Notes: generated from the sequence alone by a model not told the origin. DNA of 64,000 nt from Ectopseudomonas composti (GCF_900115475.1 NZ_FOWP01000007.1:62001-126000), one strand, 5' to 3'. Shown: positions 7,899-16,032, counted from the stretch's first letter. Program-made: numbers and translations.

Positions 7899-8435
7899 AT
7901 GTCCAAACCACTTCGCACGATTTTCCTGCCGCTGCTGTGCTGCACGGCGCTGCTCGCTTCTTCAGCCGAGGCCGCGCTGCAGGCGCTGGAAGATGAAAGC
8001 CTCAGTCAGATCAGTGGCCAGGCCGGCATCACCATCCGCCTCGACCTGATGGCGCGTATCGACGAAATCCGCTGGCAGGACGACGGCGGTAGCCTGGCGC
8101 TGCGTAACGTGAAGATCGACAACGGCTGCCTCAAGCCCAGCGATTGCGATGGCTATGCCCTGGCCCCCGCTCAATTAGGCGCCAGCGTGCCAATTCTGGG
8201 CCTGGAGGTGCCGACCCTGGAGGTGGATGTGGTCAAGGGCAGCAACGGTCAGAGCCAGCTGCAACTGAAACTGCCCAATCTGACCGCGATCAACCAGCAA
8301 CTCGGCCCACTGGGCAAACTGGTGATCCGCGCGCGAGTGGCCAGTGATGTTTATATCGGCAATAGCAGCATTGGTAATGTCGCGCTGCGCGACCTGCGCG
8401 ATATCAACGGCACCATCAAGGTCTGGGGCCACTGA
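7899..8435 (+). CDS. Exported DUF6160-like protein
   Basis: 178 residues with a Sec signal peptide (LPLLCCTALLASSAEA, cleavage after AEA) and then ALEDESLSQISGQAGITI, the signature N-terminus of a family of Pseudomonas exported proteins annotated DUF6160 or FilA-like putative pilus assembly proteins. The remainder is beta-rich (LRNVKIDNGCLKP, LEVPTLEVDVV, LVIRARVASDVYIG, GNVALRDLRDINGTIKVWG), consistent with a repetitive beta structure. GGGAGG precedes the ATG at 7899; the upstream in-frame extension is not supported. Function unknown; secreted or outer-membrane location is inferred. Confidence 0.7.
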   Translation: MSKPLRTIFLPLLCCTALLASSAEAALQALEDESLSQISGQAGITIRLDLMARIDEIRWQDDGGSLALRNVKIDNGCLKPSDCDGYALAPAQLGASVPILGLEVPTLEVDVVKGSNGQSQLQLKLPNLTAINQQLGPLGKLVIRARVASDVYIGNSSIGNVALRDLRDINGTIKVWGH

Positions 8436-8452
8436 ACAGGGGACGCCGAGCC

Positions 8453-9076
8453 TTACAGCACGTCGGTGCCGCGACGCCTGAACCAGCCCGTCAGCGACAG
8501 CCGCTCGCGGGTGGCTGGCAGCACCTCGTGGGGCATATCGCCGGAGAGAAACAGCGCCAGGGTGCCAGCCTGGGGTAGCACGTCATGTTCGCGGCCATCG
8601 CTCAGATACAGGCGCAACGCCCCGCCCTGTTCGGCCTGCCAGCTGTCGTTCAGGTAGAGCACCGCCGACACCGCGCGCCGATCGTCGTCGCGAAAGCGGT
8701 CGAGATGACGCAGGTAAAAAGCCCCCGGCTCGTAGCAGGCGAAGTGGCACTCGTAGTCTTCCAACCCCAGAAACAGCGCCTGATTGAGGGCCTGGCGCAG
8801 GTCATCCATCAGATGCAGGTACTGGTCACAAGCCTGGTTCTGACCAGGCTCCAGCCATTGGATGCGGTCCCCGCGAATCCCTTCCTGCACCTGCTGGGCG
8901 CTGCCGCGACCAACACTGGCGGCACTCAGCTCGCCACGGCGCTCACGCTTATGGCACTCAGCAGCCAGTTCGCGGGTCAGACCCTCTGGGGCGAACAACG
9001 CCCGCTGCGACCAGCCCTGGCTGGCAAGGTCGTCGATAAGGCTGGAAAAGGGGTCTTGCTGGCGGGGTTCTGTCAT
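8453..9076 (-). CDS. 2-oxoglutarate/Fe(II)-dependent prolyl hydroxylase, PPHD-like
   Basis: 207 residues with the double-stranded beta-helix of prolyl-4-hydroxylase-type oxygenases. The iron triad is visible: H124-x-D126 in FYLRHLDRF and H183 in DMPHEVLP, with Arg192 in RERLSLTGW positioned for 2-oxoglutarate. Length and sequence agree with the Pseudomonas prolyl hydroxylase (PPHD), which hydroxylates a proline in the switch I region of elongation factor Tu. Identification rests on motif, length and its position in the PA0305-PA0310-like gene order. Soluble, cytoplasmic. Confidence 0.8.
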   Translation of the reverse strand: MTEPRQQDPFSSLIDDLASQGWSQRALFAPEGLTRELAAECHKRERRGELSAASVGRGSAQQVQEGIRGDRIQWLEPGQNQACDQYLHLMDDLRQALNQALFLGLEDYECHFACYEPGAFYLRHLDRFRDDDRRAVSAVLYLNDSWQAEQGGALRLYLSDGREHDVLPQAGTLALFLSGDMPHEVLPATRERLSLTGWFRRRGTDVL

Positions 9077-9197
9077 GGCGCGATTGTACAGCGCCGGCTA
9101 GCCGCTAGACATAGCTCGACAAGCCCCTTTCAGCCACCGAAAATAGCGGGCCGCAGCACCTTGCGGCCGGCTCGGAAAGTTTGCCAAGGAGTTCTCG

Positions 9198-9965
9198 ATG
9201 CGCGTTCTGTTTGCCCTGCTGCTGATTGGCCTGACCTTGCCGGCCCTGGCCGACGATCACCTGCGCCTGTATCAGGCTGCTGGCTGGCCGCAACAGCGCG
9301 AACATTTCAACCAGGCGCTCGACGCGGCCCAGCAGCGCTACCGCAGCACCCTGCCTCCGGCGGTGTTCCAGGCCCTGGTGGATAACAGCAATCACCGCTT
9401 CGCCGCTGCCGCCATCGACCAACGCGCACAAAACAGCCTGCGCCTGCAACTGGCCGACCCGCAGCCGGCGCTGACCTTCTTCGAATCCGCACTGGGTCGC
9501 AAGATCGTCGCCGCCGAGACGCTGGCCACACGCAGTGATCAACTGGCCAAGTACGCCAATGGCCTGCCACGTACCGATGCCGACGCCACTCGCCGTCTGC
9601 TGATTCGCCACCTGGCCCAGGCGCTGCCGGCGAAAGAGGCCGGCGCCGAAGTCAGCCTGGCGCTGGCCGGCGTCGCGGCCGACAGCCTCAGCCAGATGAT
9701 TCCCGGCCTGCTCGGCGGTGGTCAGGCTCAGGGGCTGCTCAATGGCCAGCGCGAGCGCCTGATGACGCAGATCGAACAGGATCTGGACAACACCCTGCTG
9801 CACGTCTATCGCGACCTCAGCGACCCGGAGCTGGAGCAGTTCGTCGAGTTCGCCCAGTCCGATGCCGGAAAAGCCTATTACCAGGCCGCCCTGGAGTCGC
9901 TGCGGGCCGGCCTTGCCGTGGGCATGAGCAGCAATGAGCTGGAGCCGGCGCCGCAGGGCATCTGA
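9198..9965 (+). CDS. Exported DUF2059-domain protein
   Basis: 255 residues with a clear signal peptide (MRVLFALLLIGLTLPALA) and an all-helical mature part. Near the C-terminus, YRDLSDPELEQFVEFAQSDAGKAYYQAALESL is the pattern of the DUF2059 domain. Helical segments earlier (FNQALDAAQQRYR, ALTFFESALGRKIVAAE) also fit a periplasmic helical protein. AAGGAG lies seven bases before the ATG. No function is established. It is followed by a REP-type palindrome at 9992-10060. Confidence 0.75.
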   Translation: MRVLFALLLIGLTLPALADDHLRLYQAAGWPQQREHFNQALDAAQQRYRSTLPPAVFQALVDNSNHRFAAAAIDQRAQNSLRLQLADPQPALTFFESALGRKIVAAETLATRSDQLAKYANGLPRTDADATRRLLIRHLAQALPAKEAGAEVSLALAGVAADSLSQMIPGLLGGGQAQGLLNGQRERLMTQIEQDLDNTLLHVYRDLSDPELEQFVEFAQSDAGKAYYQAALESLRAGLAVGMSSNELEPAPQGI

Positions 9966-9991
9966 AAACCAGCTTGAGTGGGGCTCTCATA

Positions 9992-10060
9992 TAGGAGCGA
10001 ATTCATTCGCGATCCTAGCGGTTTCGGCGCTAACGCCCATCGCGGATAAATCCGCTCCTA
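9992..10060. repeat. REP-type imperfect palindrome
   Basis: Arms TAGGAGCGAATTCATTCGCGAT and, from the other strand, TAGGAGCGGATTTATCCGCGAT, 22 bases each with a few mismatches, around a 25-base centre. Same TAGGAGCG class as the palindrome at 7139-7196. It lies between two convergent genes and may end both transcripts. Confidence 0.75.
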
Positions 10061-10082
10061 CCTTTTCTGGGGCCGCAGGGAA

Positions 10083-11024
10083 TCAAGCCAGGCGCTCGCG
10101 CAGGAAATCGAAGTAACGCCGACGCAACCCCTCGTTCTCGTTGGCCAGGTGGTGGCGCGCTTCGCTCAGCCGCAGGATCTGCGGCTGATGGAACTTGTCC
10201 TGCAGCACCGCGAGGTTGTAGCGCCAGTCCACGGTCATATCCGCCTCACCCTGGATGATCAGCGGGCTGTGCTGGCTGCGTCCGGCGGCCTCGATATGCG
10301 GCACCCACTTGGCCAGCGCACCGACCCAGGCGGTCGGCAGGCTGCGCGGCTGCAAGGGATCGAGGTGGTGCACGAAGTCGATGAAGGTGGCGTCGCTGGA
10401 GTTGTCGCTGAAGCGCCGCGGGATTTCGCGGACGAACCGGCTGAGCACCCGATAGCTGAGCTTCGACCAGCCCCAGGCGCGCGGGCGCACCAGCGGCGCC
10501 AGAAGAATGCTCTGCCCCAGCTCCGGGCGCTTGCCATCCGTGAGCAGGTAATCCAGCAATATTGCCCCGCCGGTGCTCTGCCCACACAGGTGCCAGGGCT
10601 GCGGCAGCCCCAGCTCGCCGGCCTGCTCGAACAGCCCGCCCAGCACCTGCTGATACTCGGCGAAATCACCGATGCTGGCGCGTGCACCGCTGGACAGCCC
10701 GTGCCCTGGCAGGTCACAGGCGAGCACGGCGAAGTTCATGCTCAGCGCCCAGTCGACCACATGCCGGTACAAGCCCATATGATCGTAATAGCCGTGCAGC
10801 AACAGCAGCGTGCCGCGCGGTTCGGCCGGCGCCCACAGCTGCACGGCAATCTGGTAACCAGCGGCATTGAAGCTACCGAGACGGTTGTCCAGCCCGGCAA
10901 AACGCGCAGCCAGGTCGAAACCGTAGAAGCTGCGATACGCCTGCAGCGCTGGCAAATCCAGGCGCGCTGCGGCCAAGGGTCGCAGCAAGGGGCGCAGTTG
11001 ATCGGGCTGAAACGGCTCTGACAT
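10083..11024 (-). CDS. Alpha/beta hydrolase (serine lipase/esterase type)
   Basis: 313 residues with a canonical alpha/beta hydrolase fold: oxyanion-hole region TLLLLHGYYDHMGLY, strand and turn CDLPGHGLSSGARASIGD, nucleophile elbow LCGQSTGG (Ser), acid region IIQGEADMTVDW (Asp), and catalytic His in SEARHHLANE. The monoacylglycerol-lipase-like order suggests an ester substrate, not identified. The start at 11024 has GGAAAG close upstream; another in-frame ATG four codons earlier (11036) is possible, and the frame is open to 11117. Convergent with the DUF2059 gene, divergent from the DUF6436 gene. Confidence 0.82.
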   Translation of the reverse strand: MSEPFQPDQLRPLLRPLAAARLDLPALQAYRSFYGFDLAARFAGLDNRLGSFNAAGYQIAVQLWAPAEPRGTLLLLHGYYDHMGLYRHVVDWALSMNFAVLACDLPGHGLSSGARASIGDFAEYQQVLGGLFEQAGELGLPQPWHLCGQSTGGAILLDYLLTDGKRPELGQSILLAPLVRPRAWGWSKLSYRVLSRFVREIPRRFSDNSSDATFIDFVHHLDPLQPRSLPTAWVGALAKWVPHIEAAGRSQHSPLIIQGEADMTVDWRYNLAVLQDKFHQPQILRLSEARHHLANENEGLRRRYFDFLRERLA

Positions 11025-11149
11025 AAGACTTTCCATAGGTTGCGCGAGGCGCGCGGGCAATCCCGGCACCATCGCCTCGAATGCTGCGATATTCAGCTGC
11101 CCGACGCATCGTGGCAAGCTACACGCCCTTTTTACGCCCGGCCCGCCTC

Positions 11150-11731
11150 ATGCCCCGCCTGTCACCCAAGAACCTGTTCGTCGCCCTGCTCGTCCTGGCC
11201 TGGCTGGTCGGCATGGCGCTGGCCTACCGCTGGTTCGAAACGCGTTACCTGCGCACCTTCGACGAACGCGCGGCGGTGTTCTCCGGCGCCGAGCTGCAAC
11301 TGCCCACCGAGCTGAGCGGCCCCGGCGATATCCGCCTGGTGCATTTCTGGGACCCGGCCTGCCCGTGCAATGTCGGCAACCAGCAGCACCTGGCCGAGCT
11401 GATCGAACACTACACACCGCAAGGCGTGCAATTTCACGTCGTCCAGAAGCCCGGCAGCCAGGGCCGACTGCCCGCGGAGCTGGCCGCGCTGCAACCCATC
11501 GACGAGCTGCCAGGCAGCGCCAACCTGCCGGCCAGCCCCGCCGTGGCGATCTGGGACAAACAGGGTCAGCTGGCATACTTCGGCCCCTACAGCGAAGGCC
11601 TGGTCTGCAACTCGAGCAACAGCTTCATCGAACCCATACTCGAAGCGCTCGCGGCTGGGCGCAAGGTGAATGCCAGCAATACCCTGGCGGTGGGCTGTTT
11701 CTGCGAATGGGCCAAGCCCGACAACGACTGA
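11150..11731 (+). CDS. DUF6436 thioredoxin-like membrane-anchored protein
   Basis: 193 residues: an N-terminal transmembrane helix (LFVALLVLAWLVGMALAY, residues ~9-26) and a periplasmic thioredoxin-like domain. The redox-type motif is HFWDPACPCNVGNQQH, a CxC in place of the usual CxxC, and there is a cis-proline region ASPAVAIWDKQGQLAYFGPY. Two further cysteines lie in EGLVCNSSNS and GCFCEWAK near the C-terminus. The family is called DUF6436; a thiol-disulfide role is inferred from the fold. The start at 11150 places the membrane helix correctly; upstream extension is unsupported. Confidence 0.75.
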   Translation: MPRLSPKNLFVALLVLAWLVGMALAYRWFETRYLRTFDERAAVFSGAELQLPTELSGPGDIRLVHFWDPACPCNVGNQQHLAELIEHYTPQGVQFHVVQKPGSQGRLPAELAALQPIDELPGSANLPASPAVAIWDKQGQLAYFGPYSEGLVCNSSNSFIEPILEALAAGRKVNASNTLAVGCFCEWAKPDND

Positions 11732-11736
11732 GCCCT

Positions 11737-12765
11737 TCACTCGCCCATTGTCGCGCGGCGCGATAGCAAGCCACGCGGCGTGCCGCCCTGCCAACGGCGA
11801 AACGCCCGATAGAACGGCGATAGCTCGGCAAAGCCGCAGGCTCGCGCCACCTCGCGTATACCGAGCCCCTGATCCAGCAAGCGCAACGCGCGCAAGCGTC
11901 GTACCTCGTCGTGCAATGCACGAAAACTGCTGCCCTGCTCGCTCAATGAACGCTGCAACGCACTGCGGTTACTGTCCAGCGCCAAGGCACAGGCCTCGAG
12001 GCTACAGACCGTCCTCCCCAGGTTGACCTCCAGCCAGTAGCGCACCCGCACCAGCAGTTGGTTCTCCAGCAAACCGGCCAACTGCTTCTCGGCCTCCTCG
12101 CTGAGCACCTCGAACAATCGCGGGCTGGCACTGCGCGAGGGCCGCGAGAGCAGCGCCCGCGGCAAGATCAGCACATCGTGCGGCCGCGAGAAACGCGGCT
12201 CGACACCGAGCAGGCGACGATGCTCGGCAAAATTGCGCGGCGCGCGATGACGAAACTCCACCCCCAGCAGCGGCAACTCGCCGCCCGCGGACGCCAGCAT
12301 CTTGGTCAGCAGCACGGCCAGACATTCCATCTGCTGCCGCAACGAGCCAACCTCGCGGTAATTGAGGTCGATCACCAGACGCGCTTCATCGCCCTGCTCC
12401 TCCAGCCGTGCAGCAAAACCGCCGGAGAGGATGTGCTGAAAACGCACGAAGGCTTGCAGGCCCTGGCGCAGGTCACGTGCTGCCAGTAGCAGGTAGCTGA
12501 CCACGTCCATCGGCCGTGGCTGCATCACCTCACCCAGGTGCAGGCCGATGTCGACATCGCCGCTGATGCCCTCCAGCGCCTGCCAGAAGCGCGGCGCGTT
12601 ATCGTGCTCCTCGCGCGCCTCCAGCAGCGGCGCTGCCAGTGCCACACCGGCGTAGGCGCGGCGGTAAGTGTCAGTCGGATCGAACCCCAGCGCGGCCAGT
12701 GCTTCGTAGAGCAAGCGGCGCAAGGTCGAGGAGTGAGTGAGGGCGACGAAGGCGTTATCGGGCAT
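11737..12765 (-). CDS. AraC-family transcriptional regulator
   Basis: 342 residues. The N-terminal ~200 residues match the arabinose-binding-like sensor domain used by OruR/ArgR-type AraC regulators (ALAALGFDPTDTYRRAY, FWQALEGISGDVDIGLHLGE, LPLLGVEFRHRAP). The C-terminal ~80 residues are the double helix-turn-helix: CSLEACALALDSNRSALQRSLSEQG, then GIREVARACGFAELSPFYRAFRRWQGGTPRG. The start at 12765 fits the family N-terminus. It is divergent from the acylase gene at 12885, leaving a 119 bp shared control region, so that gene is the obvious candidate target. Convergent end with the DUF6436 gene, 5 bp apart. Confidence 0.85.
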   Translation of the reverse strand: MPDNAFVALTHSSTLRRLLYEALAALGFDPTDTYRRAYAGVALAAPLLEAREEHDNAPRFWQALEGISGDVDIGLHLGEVMQPRPMDVVSYLLLAARDLRQGLQAFVRFQHILSGGFAARLEEQGDEARLVIDLNYREVGSLRQQMECLAVLLTKMLASAGGELPLLGVEFRHRAPRNFAEHRRLLGVEPRFSRPHDVLILPRALLSRPSRSASPRLFEVLSEEAEKQLAGLLENQLLVRVRYWLEVNLGRTVCSLEACALALDSNRSALQRSLSEQGSSFRALHDEVRRLRALRLLDQGLGIREVARACGFAELSPFYRAFRRWQGGTPRGLLSRRATMGE

Positions 12766-12884
12766 GAGCAGTCCAGACGAATTTGACCATAGACTTTCAG
12801 CCTTGAGGCATATGGTCAATGCCGACACTCAGACGCCCGCGCAAAATGCTCGCACGCTTGCCCCACAACAATAAGGATCGCTCG

Positions 12885-15263
12885 ATGAAACGCTCCCTGA
12901 CCGCCCTTGCCCTGGTGGTTGCTGCCACCGCTGGCGGCCTGACCTGGTACCTGCACGACAAGCAACCGCAGCGCGATGGCGAGTTGGTGCTCGCAGCCCT
13001 GCAGGCGCCGGTCACGGTCGACTACGACGAACGCGGCGTGCCGCACATCCGTGCCGAGAGCGAGGCGGACATGTATCGCGCCCTGGGTTTCGTGCACGCC
13101 CAGGATCGCCTGTTCCAGATGGAGCTATTGCGACGCCTGGCGCGCGGCGAACTGGCCGAAGTGCTCGGCGAGAAGCTGGTGCCCACCGACCGTCTGTTCC
13201 GCACCCTGGAAATCGGCCGCCATGCCGATACCTACGCGGCCCGCCTGGACGCCAACAGCCCGTCCACCCAGGCGCTGCTGCACTATCTCGAAGGGGTCAA
13301 CCAGTACCAGGCCAGCCGCCCGCGTCCGCTGGAGTTCGACCTACTGGGTATCGAACCGCGTCCGTTCACCATCGCCGATACGCTCAGCGTCGCCGGCTAC
13401 ATGGCCTACAGCTTCGCCGCAGCCCTGCGCACGGAGCCAGTGATGACCCATATCCGCGACGAGCTGGGCGCGGACTATCTCAAGCTGTTCGACCTCGACT
13501 GGCATCCACAGGGCGTGGTCGGTACGTCCCTGGCCGCCAATGACTGGAAGGACCTCTCCGCCCTGGCCCAGCTCAGCAACAACGCCCTGGAGGGCAGTGG
13601 CCTGCCGCAGTTCGAAGGCAGCAACGCCTGGGCGGTATCCGGCAGCCGCACCGCCAGCGGCAAACCACTGCTGGCAGGTGACCCGCACATTCGCTTCTCG
13701 CTGCCGGCGGTGTGGTACGAAGCGCACCTGCAGGCGCCCGGTTACGAGCTGTATGGCTACCACCACGCGCTGATTCCCAGCGCCATGCTCGGCCACAATC
13801 GCGACTTCGCCTGGAGCCTGACCATGTTCCAGAACGACGATCTCGACCTGATCGCCGAGCGCGTCAACCCGGACAACGCCAATCAGGTCTGGTACCAGGG
13901 CAGCTGGGTCGACCTCGAACAGCGCACGGAGAGCATCAAGGTCAAAGGCACCGAACCGGTGGAGATCACCCTGCGCCGCTCCCCACACGGGCCGATCATC
14001 AACGATGCCCTGGGCCAGACCGTCGGCAGCACGCCGATCGCCATGTGGTGGGCCTTCCTCGAAACCGACAACCCGATGCTCGACGCCTTCTACCAACTCA
14101 ACCGCGCCGACAGCCTGGACAAGGCCCGGGCCGCCGTCGAGAAAATCGAGGCCCCTGGCCTCAACGTGCTCTGGGCCGGCGCCAACGGTGACATCGGCTG
14201 GTGGGCCGCGGCCAAGCTGCCGCTGCGCCCGGACGGCGTCAACCCGATCTTCATTCTCGACGGCGCCAGCGCTGAAGCGGACAAACTCGGCTATCACCCC
14301 TTCAGCGCCAACCCGCAGGAAGAGAACCCGCAGCGCGGCTATATCCTCTCGGCCAACTACCAGCCGGTACCGGCCAGTGGCATCGAGATTCCTGGCTACT
14401 ACAACCTGCCGGACCGCGGTCAGCGCCTCAACCAGCGTCTGAGCGATGCCTCGGTGAAGTGGGACACGCAGAACAGCCAGGCGCTGCAGTTGGACACCGG
14501 CACCGGCTACGGCCCGCGTCTGCTGGCACCGATCCTCGACGAACTGCGCGGCGCAGCAGCGAACGATGAGGAGCGCGCGCTGGTGGAGCAACTGGCCACG
14601 TGGAATGGCGACCACGAACTCGACTCCGTGGCCGCCACCCTGTTCAACCAGCTGACCTATCAGATCGCCCACGAAACCATGGCCGACGAGCTGGGCGATG
14701 TGTTCTTCGACAACCTGCTGCAGACCCGCATGCTCGACACCGCGCTACCGCGCCTGACCGCCAATGCCGATTCGCCCTGGTGGAATCGTCAGGGCAGCGA
14801 GCAGCGCGAAAGTCGCGCGCAGATCGTCGCCGACGCTTGGCGCGCCAGCCTGGAACATCTGCGCAGCGTGCTGGGTAATGATGCCGCGGCCTGGACCTGG
14901 GGCCGCGGCCACACCCTCACCCACAACCATCCGCTTGGCCAGCAGCAGCCGCTGGCCTGGCTGCTCAACGTCGGCCCGCTGGCCGCACCAGGCGGTCATG
15001 AGACGCCGAACAACCTCTCGCACAAGGTCGGGCCGGCGCCCTGGCCGGTGGTTTACGGCCCCTCGACTCGACGCCTGATCGACCTGGGTGACGCCGACCA
15101 GGCCTTGGGCGGCATCCCCGTGGGCCAGAGCGGCGTGCCGTTTGATGCCCACTATGGCGATCAGGCGGCCGCCCACGTGGCCGGCGAGTATCAGCCGCAG
15201 CACCTGAGCGATGCCGACGTCAAAGCCAATAGCCAGGGCACGCTGCAGCTACTGCCGCGCTGA
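12885..15263 (+). CDS. hacB: Penicillin-acylase-family Ntn hydrolase, probable acyl-homoserine-lactone acylase (HacB-like)
   Basis: 792 residues of the Ntn-hydrolase acylase S45 family: N-terminal signal or anchor (ALALVVAATAGGLTWYL), alpha chain with GVPHIRAESEADMYRALGFVHAQDRLFQME, a spacer, and the self-processing site at GSNAWAVSG, where Ser246 becomes the beta-chain nucleophile. Further family motifs are LLAGDPHIRFSLPAVWYE, HNRDFAWSLTMFQNDD, LNVLWAGANGDIGWWAA, and TWGRGHTLTHNHPLG near the end. Position next to an AraC regulator and the PA0306-PA0310-like genes matches P. aeruginosa PA0305, an acylase that degrades long-chain N-acyl homoserine lactones. Substrate is inferred. The start has AAGGATCG upstream. 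Periplasmic after export. Confidence 0.85.
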   Translation: MKRSLTALALVVAATAGGLTWYLHDKQPQRDGELVLAALQAPVTVDYDERGVPHIRAESEADMYRALGFVHAQDRLFQMELLRRLARGELAEVLGEKLVPTDRLFRTLEIGRHADTYAARLDANSPSTQALLHYLEGVNQYQASRPRPLEFDLLGIEPRPFTIADTLSVAGYMAYSFAAALRTEPVMTHIRDELGADYLKLFDLDWHPQGVVGTSLAANDWKDLSALAQLSNNALEGSGLPQFEGSNAWAVSGSRTASGKPLLAGDPHIRFSLPAVWYEAHLQAPGYELYGYHHALIPSAMLGHNRDFAWSLTMFQNDDLDLIAERVNPDNANQVWYQGSWVDLEQRTESIKVKGTEPVEITLRRSPHGPIINDALGQTVGSTPIAMWWAFLETDNPMLDAFYQLNRADSLDKARAAVEKIEAPGLNVLWAGANGDIGWWAAAKLPLRPDGVNPIFILDGASAEADKLGYHPFSANPQEENPQRGYILSANYQPVPASGIEIPGYYNLPDRGQRLNQRLSDASVKWDTQNSQALQLDTGTGYGPRLLAPILDELRGAAANDEERALVEQLATWNGDHELDSVAATLFNQLTYQIAHETMADELGDVFFDNLLQTRMLDTALPRLTANADSPWWNRQGSEQRESRAQIVADAWRASLEHLRSVLGNDAAAWTWGRGHTLTHNHPLGQQQPLAWLLNVGPLAAPGGHETPNNLSHKVGPAPWPVVYGPSTRRLIDLGDADQALGGIPVGQSGVPFDAHYGDQAAAHVAGEYQPQHLSDADVKANSQGTLQLLPR

Positions 15264-15282
15264 CAGCGGGAACACAGCGTGG

Positions 15283-15317
15283 TGCGCCAGCGGTGCATCA
15301 CGCTGCACGCTGGTGCA
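15283..15317. promoter_or_regulatory. Candidate NtrC-type enhancer: two palindromic sites
   Basis: Two GC-rich dyads, TGCGCCAGCGGTGCA (15283-15297) and TGCACGCTGGTGCA (15304-15317), centred about 21 bp (two helical turns) apart and 119-139 bp upstream of the predicted start of the sigma-54 transcript. The TGCAC...GGTGCA half-sites are those of NtrC, but the spacer is 2-3 bp shorter than the enterobacterial consensus, so assignment to NtrC is tentative. Confidence 0.4.
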
Positions 15318-15402
15318 CATCGGCGCTGAAAATGGCGCCACATGTCCTCGCCAGAGGACCTAAGCCCCGAAAAACCGGGCCTTGCGACGCCGGCAATAAA
15401 AC

Positions 15403-15418
15403 TGGCACACGCCCTGCA
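15403..15418 (+). promoter_or_regulatory. Sigma-54 (RpoN) promoter
   Basis: TGGCACACGCCCTGCA: the -24 element TGGCAC is perfect, the -12 element CTGCA matches at its invariant GC, and the GG-to-GC spacing is exactly that required. The predicted start is about 15429. No protein gene lies downstream on this strand before trmL at 16031; the transcript would cover the duplicated 48-nt element. Confidence 0.7.
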
Positions 15419-15436
15419 TAGGCTAAGGCAATCCCA

Positions 15437-15484
15437 GTTTCGGGGACCTTGGTACAGGCAGGCCGGGGAATCCCCTTCTTTATT
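15437..15484 (+). repeat. 48-bp direct repeat, copy 1
   Basis: Identical over 48 bases to 15546-15593. Contains the perfect palindrome GGGGAATCCCC and an upstream GGGGACC able to pair with the same UCCCC, giving two mutually exclusive hairpins. Confidence 0.9.
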
Positions 15485-15545
15485 CGACGCCACCGTGCGT
15501 CATGTGCAACGCGCCGCCGCTCGGCCAACGAGCACGGCGCCGCCC

Positions 15546-15593
15546 GTTTCGGGGACCTTGGTACAGGCAGGCCGGGGAATCCCCTTCTTTATT
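15546..15593 (+). repeat. 48-bp direct repeat, copy 2
   Basis: Second identical copy. Its last bases contain the TAA stop codon (15589-15591, minus strand) of the gene that follows, so it also forms that gene's 3' end. Confidence 0.9.
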
Positions 15594-16032
15594 TGGGACG
15601 CAGTGCCAACCGCGCACGCCAACGTCCATCCACTTGCGCGCCGCGCCACTCCCCGTCCAGCGGACGGGGTGATACCAGCACCAGCAGCAGATCCCGCCCG
15701 TCGCGCTCTACACGCCAGTTCACTAGGCCCAACGGCAGCTTGAGCTGGCCATCACGCACTTTCCCGTAGACATCCTCGTAGCGATACACCAGCGCACCGT
15801 CGACATGCTCGGCCTGGGCCTGCGGCTCACGGTTGAGCCAGAGCTGCAGGCCTTGCTCCCAGGGCTCGACCGCCTCGATATGCAGGCGCGGCGGATCGAA
15901 CAGACGACCGAGCATCAGGCCAACGAGGAAGGCAATCAGCATCACCGATGCCATAAAACGCCAGCGTAAACGCGGGCGCGGATCTTCTGGCGGCGTAGAA
16001 TGGCGCTCGTCCCAGTGCTCGGAGTGCTGCAT
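15589..16032 (-). CDS. Conserved hypothetical membrane-anchored protein (PA5126-like)
   Basis: 147 residues with one transmembrane helix (FMASVMLIAFLVGLMLGRLF, residues ~26-45) after a basic, proline-rich cytoplasmic N-terminus (HSTPPEDPRPRLRWR), then a ~100-residue extracytoplasmic domain rich in beta strands (LQLWLNREPQAQ, GALVYRYEDVYGKV, LLLVLVSPRPLDGEWRG). No function is recognised. Start codons of this gene and trmL overlap head to head in CATG at 16030-16033; an ATG four codons further upstream (16044) directly abuts AGAGG and is the alternative. The position beside trmL matches P. aeruginosa PA5126. Confidence 0.65.
   Translation of the reverse strand: MQHSEHWDERHSTPPEDPRPRLRWRFMASVMLIAFLVGLMLGRLFDPPRLHIEAVEPWEQGLQLWLNREPQAQAEHVDGALVYRYEDVYGKVRDGQLKLPLGLVNWRVERDGRDLLLVLVSPRPLDGEWRGAQVDGRWRARLALRPK

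Larger units (their letters stand above)
15429..15597 (+). ncRNA. nrsZ: Probable NrsZ-type nitrogen-regulated small RNA
   Basis: A gene-free stretch transcribed from the sigma-54 promoter at 15403. It contains two copies of a 48-nt element (15437-15484 and 15546-15593) 109 bp apart, each able to form a GGGGA/UCCCC hairpin and ending in CCCCTTCTTTATT, a terminator-like tail. In P. aeruginosa the RpoN/NtrC-dependent sRNA NrsZ lies between ntrC and the gene next to trmL; here the same right-hand neighbours (15589-16032 gene, then trmL) are present, while ntrC is absent and the acylase gene is on the left. Identity with NrsZ is inferred from position, promoter type and modular repeats, not from sequence alignment. 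It runs into the 3' end of the convergent gene, overlapping its stop codon. Confidence 0.6.

Noticed and set aside
15191..15528. Minus-strand ORFs spanning the sRNA region (15191-15493, 15298-15528)
   Set aside because: They run through promoter and repeat elements, have no ribosome-binding site and no similarity to known proteins.
15437..15593. CRISPR array
   Set aside because: Only two repeats 109 bp apart, no further spacer-repeat units and no cas genes.
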